DNA of 64,000 bases from Acidobacteria bacterium 13_1_20CM_3_53_8 (GCA_001920415.1 MNJR01000139.1:136636-200635); one strand, 5' to 3'. Shown: positions 1 through 9,057, counted from the first letter of the stretch. Numbers and translations are program-made. Notes: generated by a model not told the origin, from the letters alone.

Positions 1-3
1 GCG

Positions 4-37
4 GGCGACAGCCCTTTGATTATTATGGGCTGTCGCC
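4..37. terminator. Perfect 11-bp stem-loop
   Basis: An 11-bp perfect inverted repeat (GGCGACAGCCC at 4-14, GGGCTGTCGCC at 27-37) encloses a 12-nt AT-rich loop. No T-tract follows, so it may be a factor-dependent terminator or a repeat element. The upstream gene lies outside the window. Confidence 0.4.
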
Positions 38-123
38 ATCTTCGATGGCTCGCTCTTCATTCTTTAACTTCTAACCCAGCGCTAACGCACTGGGCTTTAT
101 GCTGTTGCCCTCTATCGAGGGCT

Positions 124-152
124 TTGGATTGTCCCCTTTCAGTTGTTATAAT
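124..152 (+). promoter_or_regulatory. Possible sigma70-type promoter of the DUF5666 gene
   Basis: A perfect TATAAT hexamer at 147-152 has a weak TTGGAT at 124-129 with 17-bp spacing. It would give a leader of about 250 nt before the start at 412. Apart from this and the stem-loop at 4-37, nothing is recognisable in 1-411. Confidence 0.3.
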
Positions 153-411
153 CACCCCACCCCAACACCCCTGTTACTTGCAATCGTGAGCCGCGCGGCT
201 CATGCATAGGCGAAGCTTGCCCTGAATCTCCTCCATTATTTTCGTCTCCCCAAGTTCTCTTTCGTCGCCATCGTAGAAAGTTTGTAACCGTTCGCGCCAT
301 ACGAGCGTCAATAGAAGAAGGGGAAGCGTCAAACTATCCGAAAGCGCTGAAGAAATTTTTTAGGAAGAACGCGCTTCAAAATCTGTAATTCGTAAGTCGA
401 GAGGAAGAGGG

Positions 412-1653
412 ATGAAAAGAGTTCTATTTATCTGCTTGTTGTGCATCTCTTGCGCGACACTGGCAAGCGCAATATTCGGACAAACGGCAACGAATGCGCC
501 GGGCGCAGGTCAAACGTCTTCAAGCGCGGCGCAGAATCGCGTTGTCGGAGAAGTGACTGCGGTTGATGCTGCCGGTGGTGCGGTCACGCTCAAAATGGAC
601 GACGGCCACACGGTCACAGTCAAAACCGATAACAGGACGGCTGTGCTGCGTGTGCGACCGGGCGAGACTCGTTCGGAGAACGCTGAGCACATCACGCTCG
701 CTGATGTAAAAGTCGGAGACCGATTGTTCGCGCGCGGGACGCTTTCCACGGACGGTAGCAACTTGGCCGCGCGCCAGCTTGTAATCACAAGCGCTACTGC
801 CATTGCTCAGGCCGAAGGTCAGAATCGTGAAGACTGGCGCAGGCGCGGCGTCTCTGGTCGAATCACCGCATTGAATTCTTCTACGAAAGAGATAACGGTT
901 GAATCTCGTTCGCGCGAGGGCGCGCAGGTCGTAACAATCAACGCTTCTGGCAATGTGAAAATTCTTCGTTACGCGCCGGATTCTGCGGACGCTGCGAATG
1001 CAACGCCTGTTTCGCTTGCTGACCTGAAAGTTGGCGACCAGATTCGCGCTCGCGGCGATAGAAGCGCGGACGGCTCGCACTTCACAGCCGAAGAGATAAT
1101 CGTAGGCTCTTTCATCAGAACCGGCGGCATAGTCACAGCGATTAATCCTGCCACTAACGAAGTCACAATCAAGAATGACCAGACTGGAAATACTGTGACG
1201 GTGAAGATAGGCCAGCGCTCCACTCTGCGACGCATCACGCCGGAAGTTGCTGCTCAACTGGCGCAGCAGCGAGCGCAGGCCGAGCAGCAGAGAGCGCAGG
1301 CAGGAGGAGTAGGCGCGCAGGGGCGTACACAGGGCGGTAATGGGAACGCTGGCGGCAGAGAGGCAGGCGCGCGCGGCGGACAACGCGGAGCGGGCGGCAG
1401 GAATTTTCAACAGATGTTCGATGGCCTGCCCGCGATCGGCATAGCTGATTTGAAGAAAGGCGACATGGTCTTCGTTGTGGCTTCTGCGGGCGCGGATGCT
1501 TCGCACGCAACGGCAGTCACGCTCGTAACTGGCGACGCAGATTTCATCACGCGCCTGCTCAGATTTCAGGGAAGGCCGCAGCGCGGTCCTAACAGTCCGG
1601 GTCTTCCAGGCGACGTAGTGGGCGGCGGCACAAGCCCACGCGAACAGCCATAG
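412..1653 (+). CDS. Secreted protein with three DUF5666-like repeats
   Basis: 413 aa. A classical signal peptide (basic MKR, hydrophobic core, cleavage near residue 21-24) exports the protein. Three repeats of about 85 residues follow (near 43-130, 147-232, 236-380). Each carries the pattern G.(V/I)TA(V/L)..(T)...(T/V)(V/I)K, and in the first two this is followed by a L.DLKVGD.(V/I).A.G-type strand. This is typical of DUF5666, a small beta-barrel domain of unknown role that is common in Acidobacteriota. The third repeat is interrupted by a Gln/Arg/Gly-rich low-complexity stretch (about 283-332). No catalytic motif is visible. The start is the first ATG, with GAGGAAGAGGG just upstream as ribosome binding site. 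The gene stands alone, followed by a heptad-dyad repeat. Confidence 0.8.
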   Translation: MKRVLFICLLCISCATLASAIFGQTATNAPGAGQTSSSAAQNRVVGEVTAVDAAGGAVTLKMDDGHTVTVKTDNRTAVLRVRPGETRSENAEHITLADVKVGDRLFARGTLSTDGSNLAARQLVITSATAIAQAEGQNREDWRRRGVSGRITALNSSTKEITVESRSREGAQVVTINASGNVKILRYAPDSADAANATPVSLADLKVGDQIRARGDRSADGSHFTAEEIIVGSFIRTGGIVTAINPATNEVTIKNDQTGNTVTVKIGQRSTLRRITPEVAAQLAQQRAQAEQQRAQAGGVGAQGRTQGGNGNAGGREAGARGGQRGAGGRNFQQMFDGLPAIGIADLKKGDMVFVVASAGADASHATAVTLVTGDADFITRLLRFQGRPQRGPNSPGLPGDVVGGGTSPREQP

Positions 1654-1656
1654 AGA

Positions 1657-1737
1657 AACAGTTTTCAGTTTTTAGTTTTCAGTTTTCAGTAAAAGCTCGC
1701 TTGCTCTTCTTCTGAAAACTAAAAACTGAAAACTGTT
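1657..1737. repeat. Heptad-arm dyad, TTTTCAG family
   Basis: 26-bp perfect arms (1657-1682 and 1712-1737) are built of TTTTCAG/TTTTTAG units. The 29-nt loop contains TAAAAGCTCGCTTGCTCTTC, the loop motif shared with other copies in this window. It sits between the DUF5666 gene and the TonB receptor. Confidence 0.85.
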
Positions 1738-1756
1738 CTTTAAGGGGGGAGTAGGT

Positions 1757-4700
1757 ATGTGGTTGGTTGAGGGTGTGGTTCGGCGTGGGTTCGTTCTGTT
1801 GATCTTCGTTCTGTCCTGTTCTTTGAGTCTGACGGCGCAGCAGCAGTCTATGGGGACTCTGCGTGGAACGGTTGCGGATCAGTTGGGGGGCGTGATAGTT
1901 GGCGCGACCGTTACGGTCACGGATGCGAGCGGCGTGGCGAGAACTGCTACGACGGACGATCAGGGGCGCTATGCTGTTTCAGGACTTGCGCCCGGTCGCT
2001 ACACTCTGCGCGTCACTGCGCCGGGCTTCGCAGATTATGAGAACGCTGCGGTGGAAGCCGCTGCGGGGCGCAACGAGGCGCTCAACGTCAGCATGAACGT
2101 GGCGATTGAGCAGGAGACCGTGACGGTCACTGCTGAGCCGCCCTTGAGCACAGAGCCTGAGAGCAATGCTGGCGCGGTTGTGCTGCGCGGCGCGGATTTA
2201 GACGCGCTTCCTGACGACCCGGATGATTTGACGGACGCGCTGCAAGCTCTGGCTGGCCCATCTTCTGGGCCAAACGGCACGGCGGATATTTTCATTGACG
2301 GTTTTTCAGGCGGGCGTCTTCCACCCAAAAGTTCAATACGCGAGATTCGCATCAATCAGAATCCTTTCTCGGCTGAGTATGATCGTCTGGGCTTCGGTCG
2401 AGTTGAGATTTTCACTAAGCCGGGCACAGACCGCTTTCGCGGCGACGTGTCTTTCAACTTCAACGATGCCAGGTTGAATTCGCGCAACCCGTTTGCGTCT
2501 ACACGCGCGCCGTACCAGTCGCGTCGTTATGGCGGAAACTTGAGTGGGCCAATCATGTCGAAGAAGGCTTCGTTCTTCTTCGATGTGGAAAGGCGCGAGA
2601 CGAACGAGAACCAGATCGTTGACGCGGTCATAGTTGATCCGAACTTCCAGATCACGCCTTTCAACCGGACAATCGTTGCTCCTCAGCGGCGCACGACTTT
2701 TAGCCCGCGCCTTGATTACCAACTGAATGCTACGAACACGCTCGTTGCGCGTTACTCGTTCGAGCGCGCGAGCCTAATCAACGAAGGCGTTGGCAACCTG
2801 TCATTGCCGTCGCGCGCATTCAGCACTACGAGCACGCAGCAGGTTTTACAGATGACCGAGACGGCTATTATCAATCAGAAGGTCATCAACGAAACTCGCT
2901 TTCAATACTCGCGCAGGCGCGTGACGAACCGAGGCGATAACTCCATTCCTACAATCAATGTGCTGGAAGCTTTCACGGGCGGCGGTTCTCAAGTCGGACT
3001 TTCCCTGAATAATCAGGATCGCTACGAGCTTTCCAACTTCACTTCGTGGACTGTGGGCAAGCACGCGCTCAAGGCTGGCGGGCGCATCAGAGCCGTGCGC
3101 ATCACGGACGTATCGCCCCAAAACTTTGCAGGCACATTCACGTTCGCTGGCGGCTTTGGCCCACAACTAGACGCGAACAATCAAGTGGTGCTAGACGCGA
3201 ACGGCCAGCCGGTGACTGTTCAATTGACAAGCATTGAACGCTATCGCCGAACGCTCTTGTTTCAATCACAGGGTCTCTCGGCTGCGCAGATACGCGCGCT
3301 AGGCGGCGGCGCAACGCAGTTCTCAATCACTGGCGGCAACCCGCAGGCAAGCGTGACGCAGGTGGATTTTGGGCCGTTCATACAGGACGACTGGCGTATG
3401 CGTCCGAACCTGACTATAAGTCTGGGATTGCGTTATGAAACGCAGTCGAACATGCACGAGTCAACTGACTTTGCGCCGCGTGTGGCCTTCGCCTGGGCAC
3501 CGGGCGCTGGTAACGGGCAGCAATCGAAGACCGTAGTGCGCGGCGGCTTCGGCATCTTCTATGATCGCTTCAGCGAAAATCTGACGTTGCAAACTAATCG
3601 CTTCAACGGCACGAACGAGCAGCAGTTCATCATCACGAGCTTGTCACCAAACGGGCAGAGCGTCTTAGACCTTTTCCCGAACGTGCCGACGATACAACAG
3701 CTGACGGCATTCAGTATTCAGCAGACCGTTCGTCGCGTTGCGCCTGATATTCGCGCGCCATACACTATGCAGACTGCGTTCAGCATTGAGCGACAACTGC
3801 CCTATCGCATGACGCTATCCGTGAACTACATAGCCGCGCGCACGCTTCATGTCTTGCGCTCGCGCAACATCAACGCTCCCGTGCCGGGAACGGGCGTGCG
3901 CCCGCTTGGTAATATTGGCAATATCTTCGAATATGAATCAACAGGACGCTTTAATCAGAACCAGTTGATCGTGAGTCTCAACAGCCGATTCAGCCGGAAG
4001 TTTTCGTTCTTTGCGAACTACATACTGAATCACGCCAGTAGCGACACGGAAGGAGCAAACACATTTCCGGCGAACCAGTATGATCTTTCGGACGAGTACG
4101 GACGCTCATTGCAGGACATGCGCCATCGCATATCACTCGTCGGCTCAATTAGCGGGCTGCCCTGGGGCATACGATTGAATCCGTTTATTATTGCGAATTC
4201 CGGTCGCCCCTTTAACATCACGACAGGCCGCGACATCAACGGCGACACGCTTTTTACAGATCGCCCTGCGTTCGCGACTGACTTGAGCCGTCCGAGCGTA
4301 GTCATCACACGCTTCGGCGCATTCGATACAAACCCATTGCCGGGCGCTACCATTATCCCGCGAAACTTCGGCACAGGCCCGGCCTTCTTCACCGTCAACA
4401 TGCGCATGAGCAAGACTTTCAACTTCGGTGAAGAAACCAGTGCGGGCGGTGGCGCAAGTGGTGGACGAGGCGGGCGCGGTGGTGGTGGCGGTGGCGGAGG
4501 CGGTCGTGGGGGTCGCGGCGGTGGAGGATTTGGCGGAGGCGGTGGCGGCGGCGACTCGACAGACACGTCCAGGCGTTACGGCCTGACCTTCTCTGTCAAC
4601 ATGCAGAATATTTTTCGGACAATCAATCACAAGCGCAGGCGGCTTCGGCGGCGGCACACAGATAGCTGGCAACCGTCGCGTAGAATTGCAGGTGCGCTTC

Positions 4701-4780
4701 AGTTTCTAACTCTGTACAACGTGGACATCAATTTCAGCAAAGGAGGTTCTCTTTCATGGCGCAAAAATTGGATGGACTGA
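1757..4780 (+). CDS. Oar-like TonB-dependent receptor, frame broken at the C-terminus
   Basis: 1007 aa as read. It has a signal peptide (about 1-29), then a carboxypeptidase-regulatory-like (CarboxypepD_reg) beta-sandwich near 33-125, a plug-like region near 140-230, and a long outer-membrane beta-barrel rich in alternating aromatic strands. This is the Oar/TonB-dependent transporter type abundant in Acidobacteriota; the substrate cannot be told. A Gly/Arg-rich tract lies at about 890-935. After His958 (codon ending 4630) the reading frame is wrong. One base further on, a different frame gives AGGFGGGTQIAGNRRVELQV and the expected terminal aromatic RFSF with a stop at 4707-4709. About 16 family-typical residues seem to be missing at the junction. 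The true gene therefore probably ends at 4709, and the apparent overlap with the next gene is spurious. Start 1757 follows AAGGGGGGAG. Confidence 0.8.
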   Translation: MWLVEGVVRRGFVLLIFVLSCSLSLTAQQQSMGTLRGTVADQLGGVIVGATVTVTDASGVARTATTDDQGRYAVSGLAPGRYTLRVTAPGFADYENAAVEAAAGRNEALNVSMNVAIEQETVTVTAEPPLSTEPESNAGAVVLRGADLDALPDDPDDLTDALQALAGPSSGPNGTADIFIDGFSGGRLPPKSSIREIRINQNPFSAEYDRLGFGRVEIFTKPGTDRFRGDVSFNFNDARLNSRNPFASTRAPYQSRRYGGNLSGPIMSKKASFFFDVERRETNENQIVDAVIVDPNFQITPFNRTIVAPQRRTTFSPRLDYQLNATNTLVARYSFERASLINEGVGNLSLPSRAFSTTSTQQVLQMTETAIINQKVINETRFQYSRRRVTNRGDNSIPTINVLEAFTGGGSQVGLSLNNQDRYELSNFTSWTVGKHALKAGGRIRAVRITDVSPQNFAGTFTFAGGFGPQLDANNQVVLDANGQPVTVQLTSIERYRRTLLFQSQGLSAAQIRALGGGATQFSITGGNPQASVTQVDFGPFIQDDWRMRPNLTISLGLRYETQSNMHESTDFAPRVAFAWAPGAGNGQQSKTVVRGGFGIFYDRFSENLTLQTNRFNGTNEQQFIITSLSPNGQSVLDLFPNVPTIQQLTAFSIQQTVRRVAPDIRAPYTMQTAFSIERQLPYRMTLSVNYIAARTLHVLRSRNINAPVPGTGVRPLGNIGNIFEYESTGRFNQNQLIVSLNSRFSRKFSFFANYILNHASSDTEGANTFPANQYDLSDEYGRSLQDMRHRISLVGSISGLPWGIRLNPFIIANSGRPFNITTGRDINGDTLFTDRPAFATDLSRPSVVITRFGAFDTNPLPGATIIPRNFGTGPAFFTVNMRMSKTFNFGEETSAGGGASGGRGGRGGGGGGGGGRGGRGGGGFGGGGGGGDSTDTSRRYGLTFSVNMQNIFRTINHKRRRLRRRHTDSWQPSRRIAGALQFLTLYNVDINFSKGGSLSWRKNWMD

Positions 4781-5325
4781 AAGTCGCAATCTTAGTTACG
4801 GAAGGGTTCGAGCAGAAGGAGTTGACCGAACCTAGAAAGGCTCTTGACGACGCGGGAGCTAAAACCGAAATCGTTTCGCCGAAGCCGGGTGAGGTGCAGG
4901 GCTGGAATCACTATGATAAGGGCGACAAGTTTCCTGTTGACGTGCAACTGGAGGAGGCGAACGCCGCAGACTACGATGCGTTGCTTCTGCCCGGCGGCGT
5001 AGCCAACCCTGACCAACTGCGAACGATTCCCGAAGCGGTCAACTTCGTCAAATCATTCTTCGACGCGAGCAAGCCCATCGCTGCCATCTGTCACGGCCCC
5101 TGGACGCTCATAGAAGCGGGCGCAGTACGCGGTCGCAAAATGACCTCGTGGCCTTCGCTCAAGACCGATTTACGGAACGCTGGCGCTCTGTGGGTTGATG
5201 AAGAAGTCATCGTTGACGACGGTCTAGTCACCAGCCGTAAGCCAGACGACATCCCCGCCTTCAACGAGAAGATGATTGAAGAATTCGCAGAAGGACGACA
5301 CAGAACGAAAGCCGCTGCGAAATAG
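4756..5325 (+). CDS. PfpI/DJ-1 family protein (type 1 glutamine amidotransferase fold)
   Basis: 189 aa, full length for the family. Motifs: VAILVTEGFEQKEL near the N-terminus (family acidic residue at the nucleophile elbow), LLLPGG at 77-81, and AAICHGPWTLIEAG with nucleophile Cys112 and adjacent His113. The family includes PfpI/YhbO-type stress proteins with reported protease or deglycase/glyoxalase activity; cytoplasmic. A strong AAAGGAGG site at 4739-4746 fixes the start and lies in the intergenic gap left by the repaired receptor frame. The gene is followed by a 14-bp terminator hairpin. Confidence 0.9.
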   Translation: MAQKLDGLKVAILVTEGFEQKELTEPRKALDDAGAKTEIVSPKPGEVQGWNHYDKGDKFPVDVQLEEANAADYDALLLPGGVANPDQLRTIPEAVNFVKSFFDASKPIAAICHGPWTLIEAGAVRGRKMTSWPSLKTDLRNAGALWVDEEVIVDDGLVTSRKPDDIPAFNEKMIEEFAEGRHRTKAAAK

Positions 5326-5368
5326 CATGGCGGTTTACGTCTTAGAGTTTGCGATTGGTTGTAAATAA

Positions 5369-5409
5369 GATGAGCGCACGATGTCCGAATGAATTATCGT
5401 GCGCTCATC
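5369..5409. terminator. 14-bp stem-loop between convergent genes
   Basis: Perfect 14-bp arms (5369-5382 and 5396-5409) surround a 13-nt loop. It lies between the stop of the plus-strand PfpI gene and the stop of the minus-strand restriction enzyme gene, the expected place for a bidirectional terminator. Confidence 0.75.
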
Positions 5410-5433
5410 ATTCAGATCAAAAATGTAATGCAC

Positions 5434-6189
5434 CTAATCTCGTTTCGACACGTAATCAATTAACTTGAGCCAATCAATTTGATTATCAAGCGTCATGAAA
5501 TTCGCCGTGAACTCTTGCGTCATTTCGTTAATCTTCGCTGCATAAACTTTCTTGAATGCTTCATCCTTTTGTCGGGCTTCTTTATCTATTGGCGTTATTA
5601 TTTCACGATACAAGTTATCATCGCCTGAAATGAAGTGCCAAAACTCCTGCCCTGCATATTTGTAATACTGCTTATCCGGGTCCACGTGCTTCTTCAAAGG
5701 CGAGCGGTCTTTGCCGTAGATACAACCATTGACGGCGACGATCTTATTCTTCGTGCCGCGCTCCTGTAATATCTTTTTCGCCAGCTTGAAATTGTCGCGC
5801 ATTCGATTGATTTGATCGCTATTGCCCCAATTCGTTCCCGACTTTATGCCTACTATGTAGTAAACGCCGTCGCGCGCGAACTCCAAATCCACGCTCTTCA
5901 ACTCTGACTTAACCCCACCGTAAAGATTGCCCGATACATAAATAGCAAATCCTTCCAGCAAATTACCGAAGATTGTTTCCTCATGTGAAGAGAGAAAGGC
6001 GTCAACAATTCCTTTTACAAGGTCACCCGCGAGTTCAATGTTCTTAGCCTTGAAAAGATACGGGTTCTTACGCTTTAAGATGTCGGAAAGTTTAAGACTG
6101 CGAATGGCTTCGAGTCTGATGTGATAGAAAGGTGTGATTACATGTTCCGCGAGGTATTTGTAGTAGCGTCGGTATTGTGAGGCTGTCAT
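5434..6189 (-). CDS. Type II restriction endonuclease, PmeII-like
   Basis: 251 aa. The stretch NPYLFKAKN near residue 42, the ETIFGNLLEGFAIYVSG block, SVDLEF at 99-104 and YIVGIKSG at 111-118 fit the PmeII-family type II enzymes. D101/E103 and K116 are consistent with a PD-(D/E)XK active site. It would cleave DNA at the site protected by the partner methylase. Its ATG overlaps the methylase stop by 3-4 bp, so the two are translationally coupled with methylase first, the usual safe order. The gene pair looks more AT-rich than its flanks, suggesting horizontal acquisition. Family assignment is from recall; recognition sequence unknown. Confidence 0.7.
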   Translation of the reverse strand: MTASQYRRYYKYLAEHVITPFYHIRLEAIRSLKLSDILKRKNPYLFKAKNIELAGDLVKGIVDAFLSSHEETIFGNLLEGFAIYVSGNLYGGVKSELKSVDLEFARDGVYYIVGIKSGTNWGNSDQINRMRDNFKLAKKILQERGTKNKIVAVNGCIYGKDRSPLKKHVDPDKQYYKYAGQEFWHFISGDDNLYREIITPIDKEARQKDEAFKKVYAAKINEMTQEFTANFMTLDNQIDWLKLIDYVSKRD

Positions 6190-7040
6190 ATAAGCTTCCG
6201 CTGTGTAGGAGACTTTTTAAGATCATCAATGAGAGACGAGGCTATCTGGTAGTATTCGTCCTTGAGTTCAATGCCAATGAAATTCCTGCCCAGTTCGTAG
6301 GCGGCAGCACAGGTCGTTCCAGAACCAGCGAATGGGTCTAATACTAAGTCGTCCTCTTCTGTGAAGAGTTTTATGAACCATGCTGGTAACTCTTTCGGGA
6401 ATGCTGCCGAGTGGTTTTTGTTACCGCACTCCGTTGCCAGATGCAGAACGTTCGTAGGGTAAGCCATCTCACGCCCTATCCAGTTAGCAATGTTCTTACC
6501 GAAGCCGCTCCCAACTTGCGAGTTGAATCTGATCTTGTCGTTGTTCCCTAATTTTTTAAGTCGTGTCTTGGCCCAATCTCCCGTGGGGATCATCACAGCC
6601 TCTTGGAACATCTTGAATTTTTTCTGCTTGTTGAATTGCAGGCAGCGCTCCCAAGCATCGCGGAAACGGTTGGGCCACTTGCCCGGCGCGCAATTCTTTT
6701 TGTGCCAGATGTACTCCTCGGTCCAAAGCCAGCCTTGCCGTTTTAATTCGAGAATCAAATTGAGAACGTAAGTGTGCCGCTCACCATCAACAACTTTCTC
6801 TTTAATGTTCAGGATGAATGTGCCGTCGTCTTTCAAAACTCTCTTTAATTCGGAAGCGACAGGCAAGAACCATGCGACGTAATTGTCCGGGTGGACGCCG
6901 CCGTAACTGTTCTTCCGGCTATCCGCGTAAGGCGGCGAGGTGACTATCAAGTCAATACAGGCATTCGGCAGCGTAGGCAGAATTTTGCGACAATCGCCGT
7001 GATATAGTGTGTTTACTGTCTTGATTAATTCCGTATTCAT
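6186..7040 (-). CDS. Type II DNA methyltransferase, beta class (N4-C or N6-A)
   Basis: 284 aa. Catalytic motif IV is TSPPYADS (residues 34-41) and comes before the AdoMet-binding motif I, DPFAGSGTTCAAA, near residue 240. This is the beta-class order. SPPY is commonest in N4-cytosine methylases but also occurs in N6-adenine enzymes. It modifies the host copy of the recognition site to protect against the adjacent nuclease. A GGAAGG site lies 7 nt upstream of ATG 7040. Together with the downstream nuclease gene it forms a compact two-gene restriction-modification operon. Confidence 0.9.
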   Translation of the reverse strand: MNTELIKTVNTLYHGDCRKILPTLPNACIDLIVTSPPYADSRKNSYGGVHPDNYVAWFLPVASELKRVLKDDGTFILNIKEKVVDGERHTYVLNLILELKRQGWLWTEEYIWHKKNCAPGKWPNRFRDAWERCLQFNKQKKFKMFQEAVMIPTGDWAKTRLKKLGNNDKIRFNSQVGSGFGKNIANWIGREMAYPTNVLHLATECGNKNHSAAFPKELPAWFIKLFTEEDDLVLDPFAGSGTTCAAAYELGRNFIGIELKDEYYQIASSLIDDLKKSPTQRKLI

Positions 7041-7202
7041 TCAGCCTTCCGCGTATTAAGCATTGCCATGAAAACTTAGAGCAAAGTAGTCGTATTGGCA
7101 AGCAGAATCGGCTAGCTCAATATAAGCGTTCTCTAGTTCGATATAATGTTGCCTACATAGTAAAACCAAAATCCGACGCCTTGCCAGCCGACCGTCTTTG
7201 GG

Positions 7203-8546
7203 ATGTATTATCAAATCATGCAGCCGGAGTTGTCTCTGATAATCGGTGAAGGGTCGGAGAGCGCGCGCGAGGTTGCGGTGGATTCTATGCGGTTCACCAT
7301 AGGTCGAAGCCCGGATAACGATCTGGTCATCACGGATTCGAATCTATCAAGGCGGCACGCGCTCGTTGAATGTTTCGACGGGATAGCTCAAGTTTCCGAT
7401 TGCGGGTCGCGCAATGGGACGCAACTGAACTCTGTGGCGGTGACGGGCGCGGCTGTGCTCTCGGATGGCGACGTTATAACGCTCGGCGGCTCGACTGAAA
7501 TCACTGTGCGGATTGGCGCGCGAGCGTCTGCGGGAAGTAGAACAAAAAGTTCGGCTGTTGCTGCTGCTTCCGCAGGTGTTTCCGAGCGACGAGCTAAACC
7601 TGCTCGAAAGATTGCAAAGCGCGCGCGCGTGAAGAAGGATAGAACTTCACAACAGGTGCCGCCGCCGCGAATAGGTCAAATAGAAGATTCCGACTGGGCT
7701 TCTTCCCATGGCTGGTTGAGCGCGCCTGTCATCGCGGCCTGCTCCGTCGTAGTAATTCTGTTGATAGTAGTCGTGCTCATAATCTTTATGCGCAAAGGCA
7801 GCGCAGATGTTACAAAAGTTGACAGGCGACCGCGCGCTACGAGTAGCGAAAGCACTGCGGGGCAGACCACTAGCGAAGACAATCAAGCTTCACAGCAATC
7901 AACCTTGGACGCGGGCACATCGAATGGTAACGCTACTGCTTCCGGCAATACGGCTTCGCTCGATCAGGTTGAAAGTGCTGCGGGGCAGGTTATGTTGCGC
8001 ATAAGCAGCGACGACCGCCCGTACAGTTTTTCCGAAAAGGCTCTGCACGACATAAGCCAGCGCATAGAAGAGTATCGCGCGTTGCCCTCCACGCGCGACG
8101 CTATCCTTGCAATGCAGCGCGGAGGCAATGCGGTCGCAACGCAGGCAAGGCGCGAGGGGCTTGAACCCGGGCTTGTTGTCTACACAGGATTGTTGATGAC
8201 AGACGGCGGGCGCTCAGGGCGCGACCCCGTTGCGGCTGCGCGCGAGATGATACCGAACCTGCTGGCGCTGCGCGCGACCTTCGGAAGCGGCGACGCTGAC
8301 AGCAGCTTAATCGTACTTGCCGCATACAAAGAGGGCGGCGTAGGCACAAAGCAGTCGCACCCGCTACTGGAAAAGATGCGGCGGTTGGTCAAGAACCCGC
8401 TCGTTCAGCGCAACATATGGTATCTGCACGAGCGCGGTGGCCTGAGCGAAGACGCTTACAACTTCGTCGTGCGCTTCATAGCGCTCGGCGCAATCGCGCA
8501 GAACCCACGACAGTTCGGCGTCGCCGCAGACCCACTAACTTTTTGA
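7203..8546 (+). CDS. FHA-domain membrane protein at the edge of the T6SS locus
   Basis: 447 aa. The N-terminal FHA phosphothreonine-binding domain (about 8-90) shows GRSPDNDLVI, SRRHA and the SRNGT loop. A Lys/Arg-rich linker is followed by one strong membrane helix (about 172-197), a Ser/Thr/Gln-rich linker, and a C-terminal alpha-rich domain of about 180 residues that I do not recognise. FHA proteins act in T6SS threonine-phosphorylation control, and the gene is co-directional with and upstream of tssK, so a regulatory role in the T6SS is inferred. No Ser/Thr kinase gene is in the window. The C-terminal domain (YTGLLMTDGG, AAYKEGGVG, NPRQFG) vaguely recalls lysozyme-fold muralytic domains, but this is speculative. 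Start 7203 is the first ATG; an ATG at 7218 is possible. TATAAT at 7142-7147 is a possible -10 box. Confidence 0.75.
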   Translation: MYYQIMQPELSLIIGEGSESAREVAVDSMRFTIGRSPDNDLVITDSNLSRRHALVECFDGIAQVSDCGSRNGTQLNSVAVTGAAVLSDGDVITLGGSTEITVRIGARASAGSRTKSSAVAAASAGVSERRAKPARKIAKRARVKKDRTSQQVPPPRIGQIEDSDWASSHGWLSAPVIAACSVVVILLIVVVLIIFMRKGSADVTKVDRRPRATSSESTAGQTTSEDNQASQQSTLDAGTSNGNATASGNTASLDQVESAAGQVMLRISSDDRPYSFSEKALHDISQRIEEYRALPSTRDAILAMQRGGNAVATQARREGLEPGLVVYTGLLMTDGGRSGRDPVAAAREMIPNLLALRATFGSGDADSSLIVLAAYKEGGVGTKQSHPLLEKMRRLVKNPLVQRNIWYLHERGGLSEDAYNFVVRFIALGAIAQNPRQFGVAADPLTF

Positions 8547-8547
8547 T

Positions 8548-9057
8548 ATGAAAAACTTACTTGTTATTCTTTTGACTCTTACTTTTTTAGCACATCCGAA
8601 CGCTACGTTTGCGCGAAAGAGCCAAAATAGGTCGGATCACTCCCCGTTTCGCTACGTCATCGTTTATAACGAAGTGAAGGTGAACAATGAAGAATCTTCG
8701 TACACTCGCCGCGATGTTGAAGTGTTGCTGGACGAGAATGCCTTCTCCGAAAATACGTTGAAGGAACTTTTCAAGCTTCTTTCTCAAAGATTTCCAGAGC
8801 CGGACGGATTGACCGTTGATGTTTACACGAGCCTTGAGCAAATAGACACACCCGAAGAGCATGAAGGCGGAAGGATGTTCGCCGAAAGTCGTACCGGGAC
8901 ACGCAGGGTTAGTCCCGAAGAATTAAACTTCAGAAAGCACCCTTCCGCAGTCTTAATGCGCCAGAATGGGAACGAGCTTTTCCGCTATACTATCCGCCCT
9001 AATAACTTAAAGCTAAAGACTGTAATCTTGAAAGGTCATGATCCAATAGGTAATTGA
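8548..9057 (+). CDS. Exported protein of unknown function
   Basis: 169 aa, starting 1 nt after the stop of the FHA gene, so likely co-transcribed. A signal peptide (MKNLL, hydrophobic core to about residue 17, cleavage near residue 22) is followed by an alpha/beta-looking mature part with two charged segments (RRDVEVLLDENAFSENTLKE and SPEELNFRKHPSAV). There is no cysteine, hence no lipobox, so it is not a normal TssJ lipoprotein even though it lies where the missing TssJ might be sought. I do not recognise the family. Confidence 0.7.
   Translation: MKNLLVILLTLTFLAHPNATFARKSQNRSDHSPFRYVIVYNEVKVNNEESSYTRRDVEVLLDENAFSENTLKELFKLLSQRFPEPDGLTVDVYTSLEQIDTPEEHEGGRMFAESRTGTRRVSPEELNFRKHPSAVLMRQNGNELFRYTIRPNNLKLKTVILKGHDPIGN

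Noticed and set aside
4030-4672. Long minus-strand Pro/Ala-rich open frames
   Set aside because: They are antisense shadows of the Gly/Arg-rich tract of the TonB receptor; no ribosome site or family features.
8548-9057. TssJ lipoprotein
   Set aside because: No cysteine at all, so no lipobox; size alone is not evidence.
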